A DNA stretch of 62,000 nucleotides from Phoronis australis (Eukaryota; Phoronida; Phoronidae): contig NMRA01000102.1 of NCBI GenBank assembly GCA_002633005.1, positions 449,511 through 511,510 of the forward strand, written 5' to 3'. Both the position numbers and the translations under genes were made by a program. The notes beneath the pieces were generated by a model. That model was not told the origin of the DNA. It saw only the letters and a program-made list of their open reading frames with translations, and did not search any database. Every line of letters starts with the position of its first letter. Position 1 is the first letter of the stretch. Positions 51,701 to 60,369 of this stretch are shown here, piece after piece.

Positions 51701-54281
51701 GCCGTAGTGTTTCTGAGATGACACTCAAGGTGGTCAACAGTAAGTGGGTGTCAATTCCTGTTTCTCAGACTGATGGCTGCTTGTAACAATTTGTCTGGTA
51801 AAGCATACTTTGCAAAAATTTGATTGAGATCATGGGTCTGTTTCATAAAAGTGACTTAAAATCTAAGAAATTTGGTCTTGCGTTATTTCTAAGAAGCAAC
51901 TAAAACTCACTCTAGAAAAGAGTTATTAGAAATATCTGAGAATAAACCCATAACTGTTACTTACCAAGAATATTAGTACAAGTTATTTCCAGGCATAAAT
52001 GACTAAAGCTTTATTTGATATATGTGAAGTGAGTGCACAAGACTAAATTTCTGTCTTAAGTCACTTTTAGTTAAACAGACCCCAGGGCTTGTGATGGACA
52101 AACAGACCCCAGGGCCTGTGATGGACAAACAGACCCCAGGACCCATGATGGACAAACAGACCCCTGGGCCTGTGATGGACAAACTTTACACCAGACAACT
52201 CAAATGTTGACCAAAAACGAGGCTTGCTTCAAGTAGAACTTCAAATTTTGTGCATCGAGATTGATTTTCGATTTGAATCTCTACCAAATGAATTGGTGAG
52301 CCATACCCTGAAGTCTGTGTAGGGTCTTCAATTTCATGTGCTGCAGTTTTTACATATACCATAAACTCGTGGGTCATTGCCCATGGTGGTGTAATCGCCC
52401 ATCCCTGACTTTAAGTTTAAGTACCCACTGCTTGAGTAAATAGAAATCAGAACAGTTACGCTCTATTACAGCATACGGGACTATGCAGTCATTGTAACTT
52501 TTACATTGGGGCTTCGGAAAGCACCCGATAGAAGCCTTCTTACGACGTCCTAGTGGTCACCGATGTAGATTTGTCTAGGTGACAAGTTTTCGAATGGCCT
52601 CGTCTGAATTAATTTTTTTGTATCAAGACTCCATTTCCGATGCTTAGTTGAGTTCAGTAGACCAAGTTTTTAGTGTTTGGCAAGAACAGGAGTAAAACTT
52701 CGAGACACGCCATGTATTTTCAGACGGAGCACGTGATTTTGCTAGTTCCCTCCTGGGTTGACCGAGATTTGATTTGACCAATTAATCAAACCCCCCTCTC
52801 ATAATATTGCAACCATACAGCATGTGTGATTATCTCCTGGGTCAACCCATATTTGAATTGAGCAATTAATATTCACTCCCCCCTCTTGTCATATAATTGC
52901 AAACGGTTTGTGTCGGCCGGGAACGAATTGTCTTTGTTTTTAAACCAGCGCCAGATAAACTAAACAGTGAATCAAAAGTTTATTGGGTTTAATACGCAGA
53001 CGACATTAACAACGATGAGACGGGGCCATTAGAGTTCCAACCAAAAACAGTTGTCCAAACAACACTAACAATACAATGGCATGTAGTCCCATTCACTGAT
53101 CTGAAACAGTACTTGATGATACGGTAAGTGGACTGCCATTTGAGCTGCATAAAGCTCCATGGTATGACATTCTGCAACGTGCGAAACAATATATTTGAAA
53201 ACATCCGAGTTTTTAACGTCTCTTGAAATCGCCCTTTCAAAGTTTCTGTTTGAGCCGTGAGAAACTTTGTAGTTGTTGGACTCTGCTGATAAACCAAACT
53301 CACAAGCTCCATGGTCGAATGAACTCCCTGTTGCTTGCCCAGTTCGTTGAAACTTGGACGTAAGCGCTCATCTCTTACGTAATCGCCCATCCTCGACTTT
53401 TCGCCAATTGTTCTTTTTAAGCGCCCACTGCTTGGGTAATCGCCCACACCACTGCTTAAGTTTTCCCCAATTTAAGCGCCCAAGACATTAACCCGCAAGT
53501 TTACGGTAATTGAAGCTTGAGTGTGTTTCTTACTAGATAATTCTTTTCTTTCTGTAGGTTACCAGAGATGTTGTGAAGGTCTTGAAGACAAGGAACATGT
53601 CAAGAAGTTGCTGTCATCTGCTAGACTCCTGGTCAAAGGAGTGCTGTCTAACATAAAGGTAGTGTAGTTATGTTGTCTGCTAGACTCCTAGTCAACGGAG
53701 TGCTGTCTAACATAAAGGTATTGTAGTTTTGTTGATGTTGACCATTGTATATGGAAGCAATTGATGACTGAACTGACTAATGCTAACCTGGTAGTATCTT
53801 TCAATGAGCCATTTCGCTTCCTTTTGCTTAATTGGTGAAGTTGACCATAAAACAGTTTGAAATGTTAGAATTAGAAGGGGGCCATCTGAAGTTTACCTGA
53901 GACAAAGGTTTGCACTGTTATGTAATTTTACCTGTTTAATTTGTCCAAGTTAAATGGATATGAAATCAATGTTCTGAGCGTTAATTGCATAGAGTAGGTA
54001 CCCTTCAGAGTCATGTGACCTAGTAATTACACATCTGTAAAGACTGCTACCCCTACCAGGGCTCGAATACCCGACCTTATACAGTCCATGTGGACACTAT
54101 TGCACTGAGCCATCGGGACGACCTGTTGAACACAGAAATGCAACCAGGCTAATTGTTAATTTTTTGTTTGCAGCAAGCCCAGATTGACCCTGTTACACTT
54201 GAAATGAACAGTGAAGTGGCTGAAAGTGCAGAGAAGTTAGAGAAATCTTTACAAACTGTGATGGGACTACTTGACCAGTAG
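24713..54281 (+). CDS. TTC27: TTC27, tetratricopeptide repeat protein 27 (one exon probably in assembly gap)
   Basis: Eighteen exons are visible: 24713-24785, 30169-30491, 30868-31008, 33906-34008, 34588-34624, 35515-35639, 38375-38600, 39337-39403, 39966-40175, 40541-40663, 41097-41270, 44792-44944, 45964-46016, 46483-46561, [gap], 49910-49993, 51628-51739, 53558-53658 and 54174-54281 (TAG). All junctions agree in phase, giving 629 residues before the gap and 134 after. The family has about 840, so roughly 60-75 residues are missing between HNHMT and VTSESEVW, where the 677-bp gap lies. Diagnostic stretches are HNWLGP, LAIQYHLEAVYL, GAMGKRTKFQ and LYCYLGDV, then TPR units (CFEKTLHVNRLQRDAWFSYG, AQAWNNLGSIYVKMNEK). 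TPR proteins are scaffolds. TTC27 has been linked to HSP90/R2TP-assisted assembly of splicing factors, which I state from memory and with less certainty. Exons 7 and 18 have duplicated donors. Confidence 0.92.
24786..27230 (+). other. TTC27 intron 1, first part, no gene seen
   Basis: This is the start of the 5.4-kb first intron, including the gap at 25543-25927. From 26380 to 27200 it holds scattered copies of a cctaaagtcgtgaa motif and a cttctgatcg...ccccaatac motif that recur in the foldback element to the right. It is probably part of the same transposon cluster. Confidence 0.5.
25543..25927. other. Assembly gap, 385 N
   Basis: An unresolved stretch inside TTC27 intron 1. No reading frame crossing it is meaningful. 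Confidence 1.
27232..28264. mobile_element. Foldback-type element with long inverted arms
   Basis: The left arm starts ctacaaggcacagg and runs through tagaaattccacggg, the aaaacgggttcaacaaacc motif and a coding-like segment. A second direct copy of the arm begins near 27641. The same series then appears inverted from about 27930 to 28264, ending with cataccttgtag and gatcagaagctgagga. The result is an arm, an arm and an inverted arm, about 1 kb in all. The short frames it holds on both strands are mirror copies and not genes. Confidence 0.75.
28265..29290. other. TTC27 intron 1, no gene recognised
   Basis: A 146-codon plus-strand frame (28446-28886) is present but has no recognisable motif, no conserved neighbour and no splice context. 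I see nothing else. Confidence 0.5.
29297..29650. repeat. Minisatellite, about 80-bp units, 4 copies
   Basis: Units contain gcgtacccctgccataaccc, a g-rich stretch and tgcccaatgttttt. The array is in TTC27 intron 1, about 500 bp before the exon 2 acceptor. Frames stay open on both strands because of the repeat. Confidence 0.88.
31541..31638. mobile_element. Small palindromic MITE, copy 2
   Basis: Bounded by agtcacttacaagggttcc and the inverted end ggacccagtaagtgac. The interior gagaaccagttt and aaactggttctc pair with each other. It is the same element as at 8060-8152, in reverse orientation, and lies in TTC27 intron 3. Confidence 0.75.
31838..33895 (+). mobile_element. R1 dispersed repeat, copy 4 (composite, TTC27 intron 3)
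   Basis: The start is ttatttatatgtgggtgcac. The ends are gctccgcgttgctcttg (near 32845) and tcttcattgctcttg (33894). It contains the best CTCF-like cores of the window: 32437-32451, 33121-33135 and 33261-33275. A segment at 32620-32845 (gtttctgtggtgctttaagc onward) recurs at about 47900-48136. A 155-bp block is duplicated at an offset of 382. The 3' end lies about ten bases before the acceptor AG of TTC27 exon 4. Confidence 0.82.
32464..33000 (+). repeat. 155-bp duplication at offset 382, with an N at the breakpoint
   Basis: The block at 32464-32618 and the block at 32846-33000 read the same at every base I compared. The first copy ends exactly at the single N at 32619. The surrounding R1 units are far more diverged from each other. 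Confidence 0.85.
36894..36946. repeat. 11-bp tandem repeat, about 4 copies
   Basis: Repeats of tgcacgactgg in TTC27 intron 6. Confidence 0.8.
37015..37190 (+). pseudogene. Possible transposon-derived TTF/hAT zinc-finger fragment
   Basis: After a tract ending in cctttttag, an open frame reads RRIKRKYEENRRRRDFESN, then WQKERTWLQDTEDDVKLV and STCR. The pattern of a basic segment, W-x(5)-WL and a single cysteine resembles the N-terminus of TTF-type zinc fingers in hAT-derived proteins. It stops within about 70 codons and no partner domain follows. It lies in TTC27 intron 6, flanked at about 36140-36240 and 37830-37890 by related cacttgcccag sequences that may be the edges of an element. Confidence 0.3.
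38576..38745 (+). repeat. 55-bp tandem array duplicating the TTC27 exon 7 donor
   Basis: Three 55-bp units contain ctgttggctatgtg followed by gtaatt, gtagtt and gttgtt; the GTs lie at 38601, 38656 and 38711. The first joins exon 8 in phase (TG plus T gives Cys). Reading past it meets TAA at once, and 55 is not a multiple of three. Use of a distal donor would therefore truncate the protein. Confidence 0.9.
38950..39137. repeat. Irregular minisatellite (taatgactggtcagtgtg)
   Basis: About seven units of variable length in TTC27 intron 7, ending about 200 bp before the exon 8 acceptor. Confidence 0.85.
39816..39947 (+). repeat. 44-bp tandem array abutting the TTC27 exon 9 acceptor
   Basis: Three 44-bp units start aaattgtttaaaggg at 39816, 39860 and 39904. 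The last is followed within 18 bp by the acceptor (ttcttccag, AG at 39964-39965). The array therefore occupies the usual branch-point zone. Confidence 0.88.
41590..41881. mobile_element. hAT-type MITE, truncated second copy
   Basis: It matches the right part of the 832-1318 element from gtcaaccaagtgtgagc-like sequence to the terminus ataaaggcctg. The left end and its TIR are absent. Near the right end a local inverted repeat (attagtgctaggg and ccctagcactaat) is present. It lies in TTC27 intron 11, next to a DIRS-like remnant. Confidence 0.82.
41890..44475 (-). mobile_element. DIRS-like retrotransposon remnant
   Basis: On the minus strand, broken frames follow DIRS order. A gag-like charged region lies at about 44215-43856. 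The start of the RT region (AFSHWSELTSDSWIL) is near 43370-43310. An RT C-terminal part (VHAKKTSLMPSKSIEFLGSI) lies near 42720-42650. An RNase H-like segment (RMDNTTAVTCFNKLGSRK) lies near 42130-42070. A short tandem duplication repeats the IEFLG...LTSDSMT segment. No tyrosine recombinase is seen. It is decayed and sits in TTC27 intron 11. The class is inferred from motif style. Confidence 0.7.
45190..45308. mobile_element. Palindromic MITE-like hairpin
   Basis: Left arm aaaatcagggcatatgtaaa plus taacgac is mirrored on the right as gtcgtta plus tttacatatgcactgatttt. The arms are about 27-30 bp around a core of about 50 bp, in TTC27 intron 12. Confidence 0.7.
46893..47086. repeat. 17-bp minisatellite running into the assembly gap
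   Basis: Units of agccctggcatacagtc are repeated more than eleven times. The later ones are identical, and the array ends at the first N. It probably caused the assembly break. Confidence 0.92.
47087..47763. other. Assembly gap, 677 N, probably hiding a TTC27 exon
   Basis: Exon 14 ends in phase 0 at 46561 and the next visible exon starts in phase 0 at 49910. The family has a further 60-75 residues here. A gap of this size could hold that exon, whose length would have to be a multiple of three. Confidence 0.8.
47880..49092 (+). mobile_element. R1 dispersed repeat, copy 5
   Basis: It emerges from the gap with gtttctgtggtgctttaagc, shared with 32622-32845, reaches a first 3' terminus at 48136, then continues with ordinary R1 units to a second terminus at 49088 (ctctgcgttgctcttgtt). 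Cores are more degraded than in copy 4; one is tgccctctactggccac near 48036. It lies in TTC27 intron 14 or 15. Confidence 0.8.
49227..49437. repeat. 51-bp minisatellite, 4 copies
   Basis: Units start ggttattgcagtacaagtc at 49227, 49283, 49334 and 49385. The 51-bp period keeps frames open on both strands, but no gene is implied. It follows R1 copy 5. Confidence 0.9.
50145..51455 (+). mobile_element. R1 dispersed repeat, copy 6
   Basis: One of the most complete copies. It starts cacatatttatatgtggac, followed by a gtccggcatccgtccagc stretch and about seven units, and ends with the ctccacgttgctcttgtt terminus. Cores lie near 50333, 50480, 50638, 50784, 50930, 51080, 51226 and 51358. It is in the intron before TTC27 exon 51628-51739 and ends about 170 bp from that acceptor. 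Confidence 0.83.
51834..52083. mobile_element. MITE with about 35-bp imperfect TIRs
   Basis: It starts gggtctgtttcataaaag and continues tgacttaaaatc...gaaattt. The right end is the inverted series aaatttctgtcttaagtcac and then ttttagttaaacagaccc. It is about 250 bp long and lies in the second-to-last visible TTC27 intron pair. Confidence 0.75.
52073..52181. repeat. 27-bp tandem repeat, 4 copies, growing from a MITE end
   Basis: Units start aaacagaccccagg at 52073 and every 27 bp after. The first unit contains the right terminus of the adjacent MITE, so the array arose by amplification of the element-genome junction. Confidence 0.85.
52357..53511. mobile_element. DNA transposon relic with imperfect TIRs
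   Basis: The left end ataccataaactcgtgggtc resembles the inverted right end attaccgtaaacttgcgggt. Both are followed by aatcgccc and cccactgcttg motifs in mirrored order. A 152-codon minus-strand frame (52989-53447) lies inside but shows no transposase motif I can name. It is in the TTC27 intron before exon 53558-53658. Confidence 0.6.
53599..53735 (+). repeat. 59-bp duplication of the TTC27 exon 18 end and donor
   Basis: The exon end (tctgctagactcctggtcaa through ctaacataaag) and its donor gtagtg at 53659 are repeated 59 bp later with a second donor, gtattg at 53718. The copies differ at only a few positions. Reading past the first donor meets TAG within three codons. Confidence 0.9.
54045..54121 (-). 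mobile_element. tRNA-like SINE fragment or tRNA pseudogene
   Basis: On the minus strand gatggctcagtgcaatag (A-box-like) is followed by gggtattcgagccctgg (B-box-like). The ends do not form an acceptor stem. It lies in the last TTC27 intron, about 50 bp from the final exon. Confidence 0.5.
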
Positions 54282-54854
54282 TACTTCCAGGTGATCACAC
54301 TGAAGTAATGCTTGGTTTAGGTCGACGTTGAATGATATAGAACTCTTTGGTGTACGGAGAGCACAAAGTGACTTCTGCTTGATTTATCTTTAAACTCTTG
54401 GAACAGATGCCCTAGCAGGGAATTTCTTTCATCTAAGGTACCGTGTGACGCTGGCTTTCGAACTAGCCATTTTTAACATCCCATGGTTCAACAGTGGTAA
54501 CCTGACAGAATGACGCAAGGAAAAACCTCCTACAAACTCATATTCATGAAAATGTTGAACCTGCAATGTACTTTCCCAGTGCAAAAAAAAAAGAATGGTG
54601 TCTTGCAGGTATCCGTTCTAGCAACAAGAAAATGTATGGATAGGCCCTGATGTATTATTGTACTTGCAGTATTGTTGAGCTATGGAAAACCTTTCCATAA
54701 ATCTTACTGGTTAACATATTTCTGGTGAGGCTTTCCCAACTTGGGTCACAAAACCTGTAGTAACTCCCAACATTTCTCTGCATCGAAATGGCCGAAAGTC
54801 ATAAAATGATGAGGTTGGTACAAAGACTAGATGAAATAATTTGCATGTAACTAG

Positions 54855-54869
54855 AATAAAATATTTATT
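54855..54869. promoter_or_regulatory. Overlapping plus- and minus-strand polyadenylation hexamers
   Basis: AATAAA at 54855-54860 on plus lies about 575 bp after the TTC27 stop and is the likely TTC27 signal. Four bases on, tttatt at 54864-54869 is AATAAA on minus and could serve DNAAF2, although a nearer minus hexamer exists at 55186-55191. Confidence 0.55.
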
Positions 54870-55820
54870 TTCTAAAACTGGACTGTGTTTATTTCATGTT
54901 GCACACATTTTGTGCAAAATGTAGCTGCCTGGAATACAAATCTCAGAAATGTTATATACCTCAGGTACCATTAACTAACACAACTCTCAAAACTATCAAA
55001 ATAATTCACTTCATACTCTCACTCGTAATTTCTCACTGTCAGGGTTACCATACTTGTCTGTTAGAGTGCTCATGTCTCAATAATACTGGCACTCTTCAAG
55101 TGAATGACTGCTGCAAGGTACAAGGTCTTTGCAGTTCACAGCAGACCATATGATGGGTATTTGCCACACATTTTGGGTATGTGCTTTTATTTGGACTATG
55201 CATATATTTAAGTGTCATTTTTATCAGTGCAGTCAAATGAATGAATGCAGCAAATTTCAGAGCTCTGTCCTTTTTAAACTAATGGCTCAAAACCAGCATT
55301 CGTGCCACTAACATTGAAACTTTCATTCATTACGCCAGTCATTACATGGTTATTCCAGTACTTTCTTAAAGTAAAATTCAGTTAGTAACTCTCACAAACA
55401 AAAAACAAATATAAAAAAATAACTTCACTATAAAATTAAGCAAACCTGTAGATAAAGTGATGTAACATTTTTCCAGTGCATTAAAATCTCAATTTTTGGC
55501 ATTCAAGCAGTTTCAGTTTCTTTTAAGAAATGAAAATTGCTGAACACCATTATCAAGAACTGATTTGAAAACGAACGCAATCTATTATTTTGGCACACAG
55601 ATGTATAATCAATGATGATACGCCTATGGTAATGACACTATTTAGTGTATTCTGCATTTTGTTATACCCTTTTCATCAACTTCAAACTAAAAAGTATTGC
55701 AATTGCAAACACCAGCAATGAATTCCAATAACACAAAGAGTACTATTGTTCCTATAGTATGCTAAAACTATCACAGCTGTACACTTAAATCTCTCCTAAT
55801 TAACTCAAAACTTCCCACCT

Positions 55821-58800
55821 CTAATCCAGGTCAAACATGACTGTGTTGTCAAACTCAAATGCACACTGAGTTTTATGATTCATCTGATCCAGCTGCACCG
55901 GTTTGTCCTCCCAACTCAAAGATGGCGCTACACCATTCGGTTCTGTCAGCTCTTCAATCAACGAATTATTGGCACCATTTTCTATTGGTGCTTCCTCATC
56001 ATCCGAGTTCAACTCGGATTCACGAATGCTGGCTATTTTGGCAATAGCTGCATTCGTTTCTTCCCTAATTTTTTGACCACGGGGTGAAGTCCTCGGAGAA
56101 CTTGAAATAATGTTGTCGTATTTCTGCCCACTCTCTCCATTCACAATACAGGATGAATTGGAAATTGTGTCTTGACTTTCCTGATCCTCTGCTTCAGTGG
56201 ATTGCATGCTGGAGTCTATATCCGAACTACCAACGATGCCGTTGACTTGGGCACCTGAGTTATCTGTAACAAAAAATCATTGTTAATGTGGTAATTGCTG
56301 TGCTTGGCGCAGGAAGAACTTGGATCAATGTTCATGATAAGGAGAATTGACGACATCAGTGGTTCTTGTACCAGGTGCTGTGAAACTGGCTGAGTTTCAA
56401 TGTTTAAAAACCATTGAGGCATGATGTTGGTTACTAAAGACTCATTGTGAACAGGTCTTTCATTTCATTGAAATAAAAGTCCTGTTTTTCACTTTTCAAT
56501 GACGTAATCATTTTTGGCAATGCAGCAAGTGCACACAGAGTCTCAGTGGTGACTTTTGCATTTACACCATGCATAATATGCCAAGTTGCCTGTACTTTAG
56601 AGCAGTGTTCTTGGAAATTTACAAAAGTTTCACTTTGACAACAACAATTGGATTGAAACGGACAGTTGAGCATAAACAGAGCAAAGCCAGTGAGTTTTTT
56701 TTCCATAAATTATATGTCCTCTATCAGTGTTCTGCTTCAGTACTTAGAAGATTGTGCTGAAGTCACACACCTAACAGTAATACACTTCCAGAACACAACA
56801 AAAATAATGAGACAAAATAACGCAAATTTCCCTGTCATGACTGCCAAGCACAAGCAGAATTCCTCATAACAGTAGCTGGAATGACCAGTTTGCAGGTTCT
56901 CTTCAAGTGATGCATTGCTTTTCCACGCAATTTCACCACTAAGGACACTAATAACGACCTGGAGGCCAACACAAACTGTGCAATGAATTACAAAGGCACC
57001 TGATTACTTTAGTCGTATGTAGTACTGACAACATGTATTACAATACACGCCACATGTTTAACACAGGAACACCATAATCTTACCAGCTTCACCATGTATA
57101 TCCACAGCCTCCTGTGCACTCTCTTCTCTATCCTCCACCTTATTCGTGTTATTACCGCCAGCCAGCAGAGATGCCAGTTTACCCGTCCTGGCGCCGTGCA
57201 CCTCATCACCACTACTACACTCTGACCCAGTGCTGCTATGGCGACGACGTCGCTCCTGACGACTATGCTCCTTTTGTTCTCGTTTCTTCTGACGCCGTCG
57301 CTTGTTTTTCAATGTATTCTTCATGGTTGACACGGACGCGTTGCTCTTGTACGTGACGGTGTCTGTGTGGCTGCTGAAGGACACCGACCGACGCAGCTTG
57401 GGAAATTCGCCGTTTTCGTCGGACTCGGAGATAGTACAGTCACTCCCTCCTGTGCCAATAATCATCATTATAATTTTGGAATAAAATAGTCACCATGGAT
57501 CGCTGCATATTTTTAGCAACACAAAATATCATTAAGCATAAGGATGCCTGTTGCTTTTTAGCCTATTCCGTAGGCTAGACAAGATCAGGCTGATTGTTAG
57601 TTTTGTAAACATTTTGTAAAGCACATGTAGCTGGCTGCTTTACAGAAATAGATGTAAAATTATCAAGAATTTCCCAAACGAAATTGAAACACCGTATTCG
57701 CCCTAATAAGCGCCCAGGGGGCTTAGAAAAAATTTGTTTTGGGGGGCGCTTATAGCCTACATCAGTTGAAACCCAGTCTTCGAAATGGGCAAAATTGGAA
57801 GCTAGGAATCATGAAATTTATACTCTGTGGTGTACTTTAACCTATAACAGACTTCCCACAAAATTGTGGTGCATTGCTATCAAATTTCGTTGTTAAATTA
57901 CAATATTTTTTCAGAAAATTGTGCAGAAATCCCAAGGCAAAAACTCACCGACTGATGCGTCGCTGCCTTACAATTGCCAATATGGCAACTTGGAATTCTT
58001 GAATAAAAATACAGTTTGGACTCTACAAATTACCTAAAATCCTTCTCAAGTTTTCCAAATAGTGTGCCTAAGATTTTAAGTTCCTGTCAAGTCGGGATGA
58101 ACTGCAGATTAAGTCTGAATCTGCACTAGAGCCCAAGACAAGAAAAATCTGGACGAAGACGCGTTGCTTTGAAGTTCGTCTGCGTGTGTGTGCCAAATGA
58201 GTGAGCGCATGCATGTAATCAGAGTTCATTTGCCAGAGTAGCAGGCCTACATGAATGTAGCGCGCGCTTCCTGGCCACGTGCTTTTAACACTGGTCAAGT
58301 TTTTTTATTAGTCTTCGATTCACCGTTTTCACAAGTACAAAGAAATCTGGATTCCTGTTGAAGGAGATCTGTATGGGAAAGAGACAATACAATCCTGACG
58401 ACAAGTACGACGTCTGAAAGGCCTAACCATACTGGAACACGTTCTCATAAGATCAGCAAAACGTTTGCATTCTTTTTGAAGCACTGTGGAAACTTGAAAT
58501 GTATAGTCATGGCTAAATACCAATATAGCAGCGAGGCTTGTGATCTAGAAATTCCGCGCACAATGATTTTTTCAGGACTGTCGGATATTATTGATAAATT
58601 GAAGACATTAGTGTAGAAGTTTAGAACTGTAGGTAAGGTATTTTTCATATGTATACACGTTCATGGGCTAGGCACTTACTTAAGTGAAGTCTGAAAACAC
58701 GTGGGGGGGCGCTTATAGGGGCATGGGCGCTTATTAGGGCGAATACGGTACATAACACTGCTATTTTGTATGTACTTCACAGCAAAACATTTCAATGTCA

Positions 58801-60369
58801 TAAAGTAGTGTTCCACATCATTAAGCTTCTTCACATGAAAACAGGAGGTTAACCACCTGCCATGTTGTGAAAGATGTCCTGTCTCAGTGTCTAAGTGATT
58901 ACATAAGTTCACTGCATAAAAAACATACCCTGGCCATTACTGCTGTAGCTGAGTGAATTCTCTGCATTTAGAGAGTGACCGAGGTCATCGCTTGACTCCG
59001 AAATTGTCCGACTCTTCTGTTTAAGGATACTTTGTAGCTTTGGTGGAGTCTTATTATGAATAACTTCCACAGAAGTGTCGGAGAGTTCATCTGACTCTTC
59101 TTCAGCTTCAGCTGTCTCAAGTGGTTTGGCAGGCTGTGAAAATTTTATAATACACCCTGTTGTGAATAACAGCAAATGTAATTGGGAAAAATATGATTTC
59201 TCTCGTAAAGACGACTACAGAGTGGTTATCTTGCGACATAAATTCAAATTACAAGATACCATCTCCACTTTTCTAACTTTTAGGTAAATTCTCCTTTGTT
59301 CATGGTAGAAGGCAACTCACGACCATGAATTAAGCTTGCAACTTGTCGTCATGAAATGGAATTCTGGCAAAAGCTATTAATCTTCCATCCTCATTTAAGG
59401 ATATAATCACACCTTAATCAGAGGTCATTAATGACTATAATGTAGGTGAAAATGTCTTATTAAACCTCAACATTGTGCGTCATCAATGAGGGAGGAATTA
59501 TAGCAACTTAGGATTTTCACTTGTTGAAAATATAAAATGGTGCTGTTTCAGTCATTACTTTAAAAATATTAATTGTATTGTACCAGTACACACCTAATGG
59601 AAGTTAGCGTGCTCAAAGGAGTGAAGATTAGTGCGTGGCAGAAATTATGTACCATAATTTCCCACTACAATGCCGAAAACTTTGCAACTGATATGAAAAT
59701 AAAGTCAAATGCTCAAATCAGAAAGTGTGAACAAGAGTCTCTTCTTGAACAGTGATGGACATACAATGAATCTATCAGTGATGGACATACAATGAATCTA
59801 ACAGTGATGGACATACAATGAATCTATCAGTGATGGACATACAATGAATCTAACAGTGATGGACATACAATGAATCTAACAGTGATGGACATACAATGAA
59901 TCTAACAGTGATGGACATACAATGAATCTATCACTGCAGAAATCTATTAATTGTCCAAAAATGGTCATAACAGGGCTGGGCTGTGTTTACTTACACAGTC
60001 CAACTGGAACAGTTATATGTCTAAGAGCAGGCTTCACAAAGAAGGGCTTTCACTGAGCTTGCTGTCAGTTTCACATGTTTTAATGTATTTGAACGACACC
60101 TGTGATTTACAACCATCTGCAAAATTCTAAGCCACATGCAAACTAGTTACCCCCTCCCAAGCCCAAAATGGTAAGCAAACAACATGTCTTCACTCTGAAT
60201 GGTAACTAACATGTCACTCTCTCACCTGTATGCTGACTGTCACACCTTCCTCATCAAACTTAGTCACCTCAACATGGGGAGCTGCCTTGCTCTGGCTGGG
60301 TTCTGCCTGACCCTCCACAGCTGCCTTGAGGTCTTCCATTATGTTGGCCTGGGTCATGAACTCCTTTTC
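55821..60369 (-). CDS. DNAAF2: DNAAF2/kintoun-like dynein assembly factor, C-terminal four exons
   Basis: Exons 60369-60226, 59133-58929, 57449-57084 and 56263-55821 (TAG at 55823-55821) join in phase to 385 residues. Features in order: EVTKFDEEGVTVSIQ; an acidic serine-rich part with PKLQSILKQKSRTISESSDD; LRRSVSFSSHTDTVTYKSN; then SMKNTLKNKRRRQKKREQKE, a strongly basic segment; a disordered acidic stretch; and the end HKTQCAFEFDNTVMFDLD. The SILK and RSVSF motifs, the NTLKNKRRRQKKR box and the conserved C-terminal tail match my memory of kintoun proteins. The defining PIH domain would lie right of the window and is not seen. Kintoun works with HSP70/HSP90 and R2TP-like partners to pre-assemble axonemal dynein arms in the cytoplasm. 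The gene converges on TTC27. The third intron holds a TIR transposon. Confidence 0.72.
57691..58749. mobile_element. DNA transposon with 26-bp perfect TIRs
   Basis: Positions 57691-57716 (accgtattcgccctaataag and on) are the exact inverted complement of 58724-58749. Further inside, gggggcgcttata-type sequence is also mirrored. The 1059-bp element has no long frame and is non-autonomous. It sits in the DNAAF2 intron between exons 58929 and 57449. I cannot fix the target duplication; the flanks share only ac. Confidence 0.85.
59750..59932. repeat. 26-bp minisatellite, 7 copies
   Basis: Units of cagtgatggacatacaatga plus atctaa/atctat, nearly identical, in the intron between DNAAF2 exons 60226 and 59133. 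Confidence 0.92.

Noticed and set aside
52989-53447. 152-codon minus-strand frame
   Set aside because: It lies wholly inside a TIR-bounded element and has no transposase motif I can name, so I left it as part of the element.
59750-59932. Regular direct repeats that could suggest a CRISPR array
   Set aside because: The units are head to tail with no unique spacers, in a eukaryotic intron.
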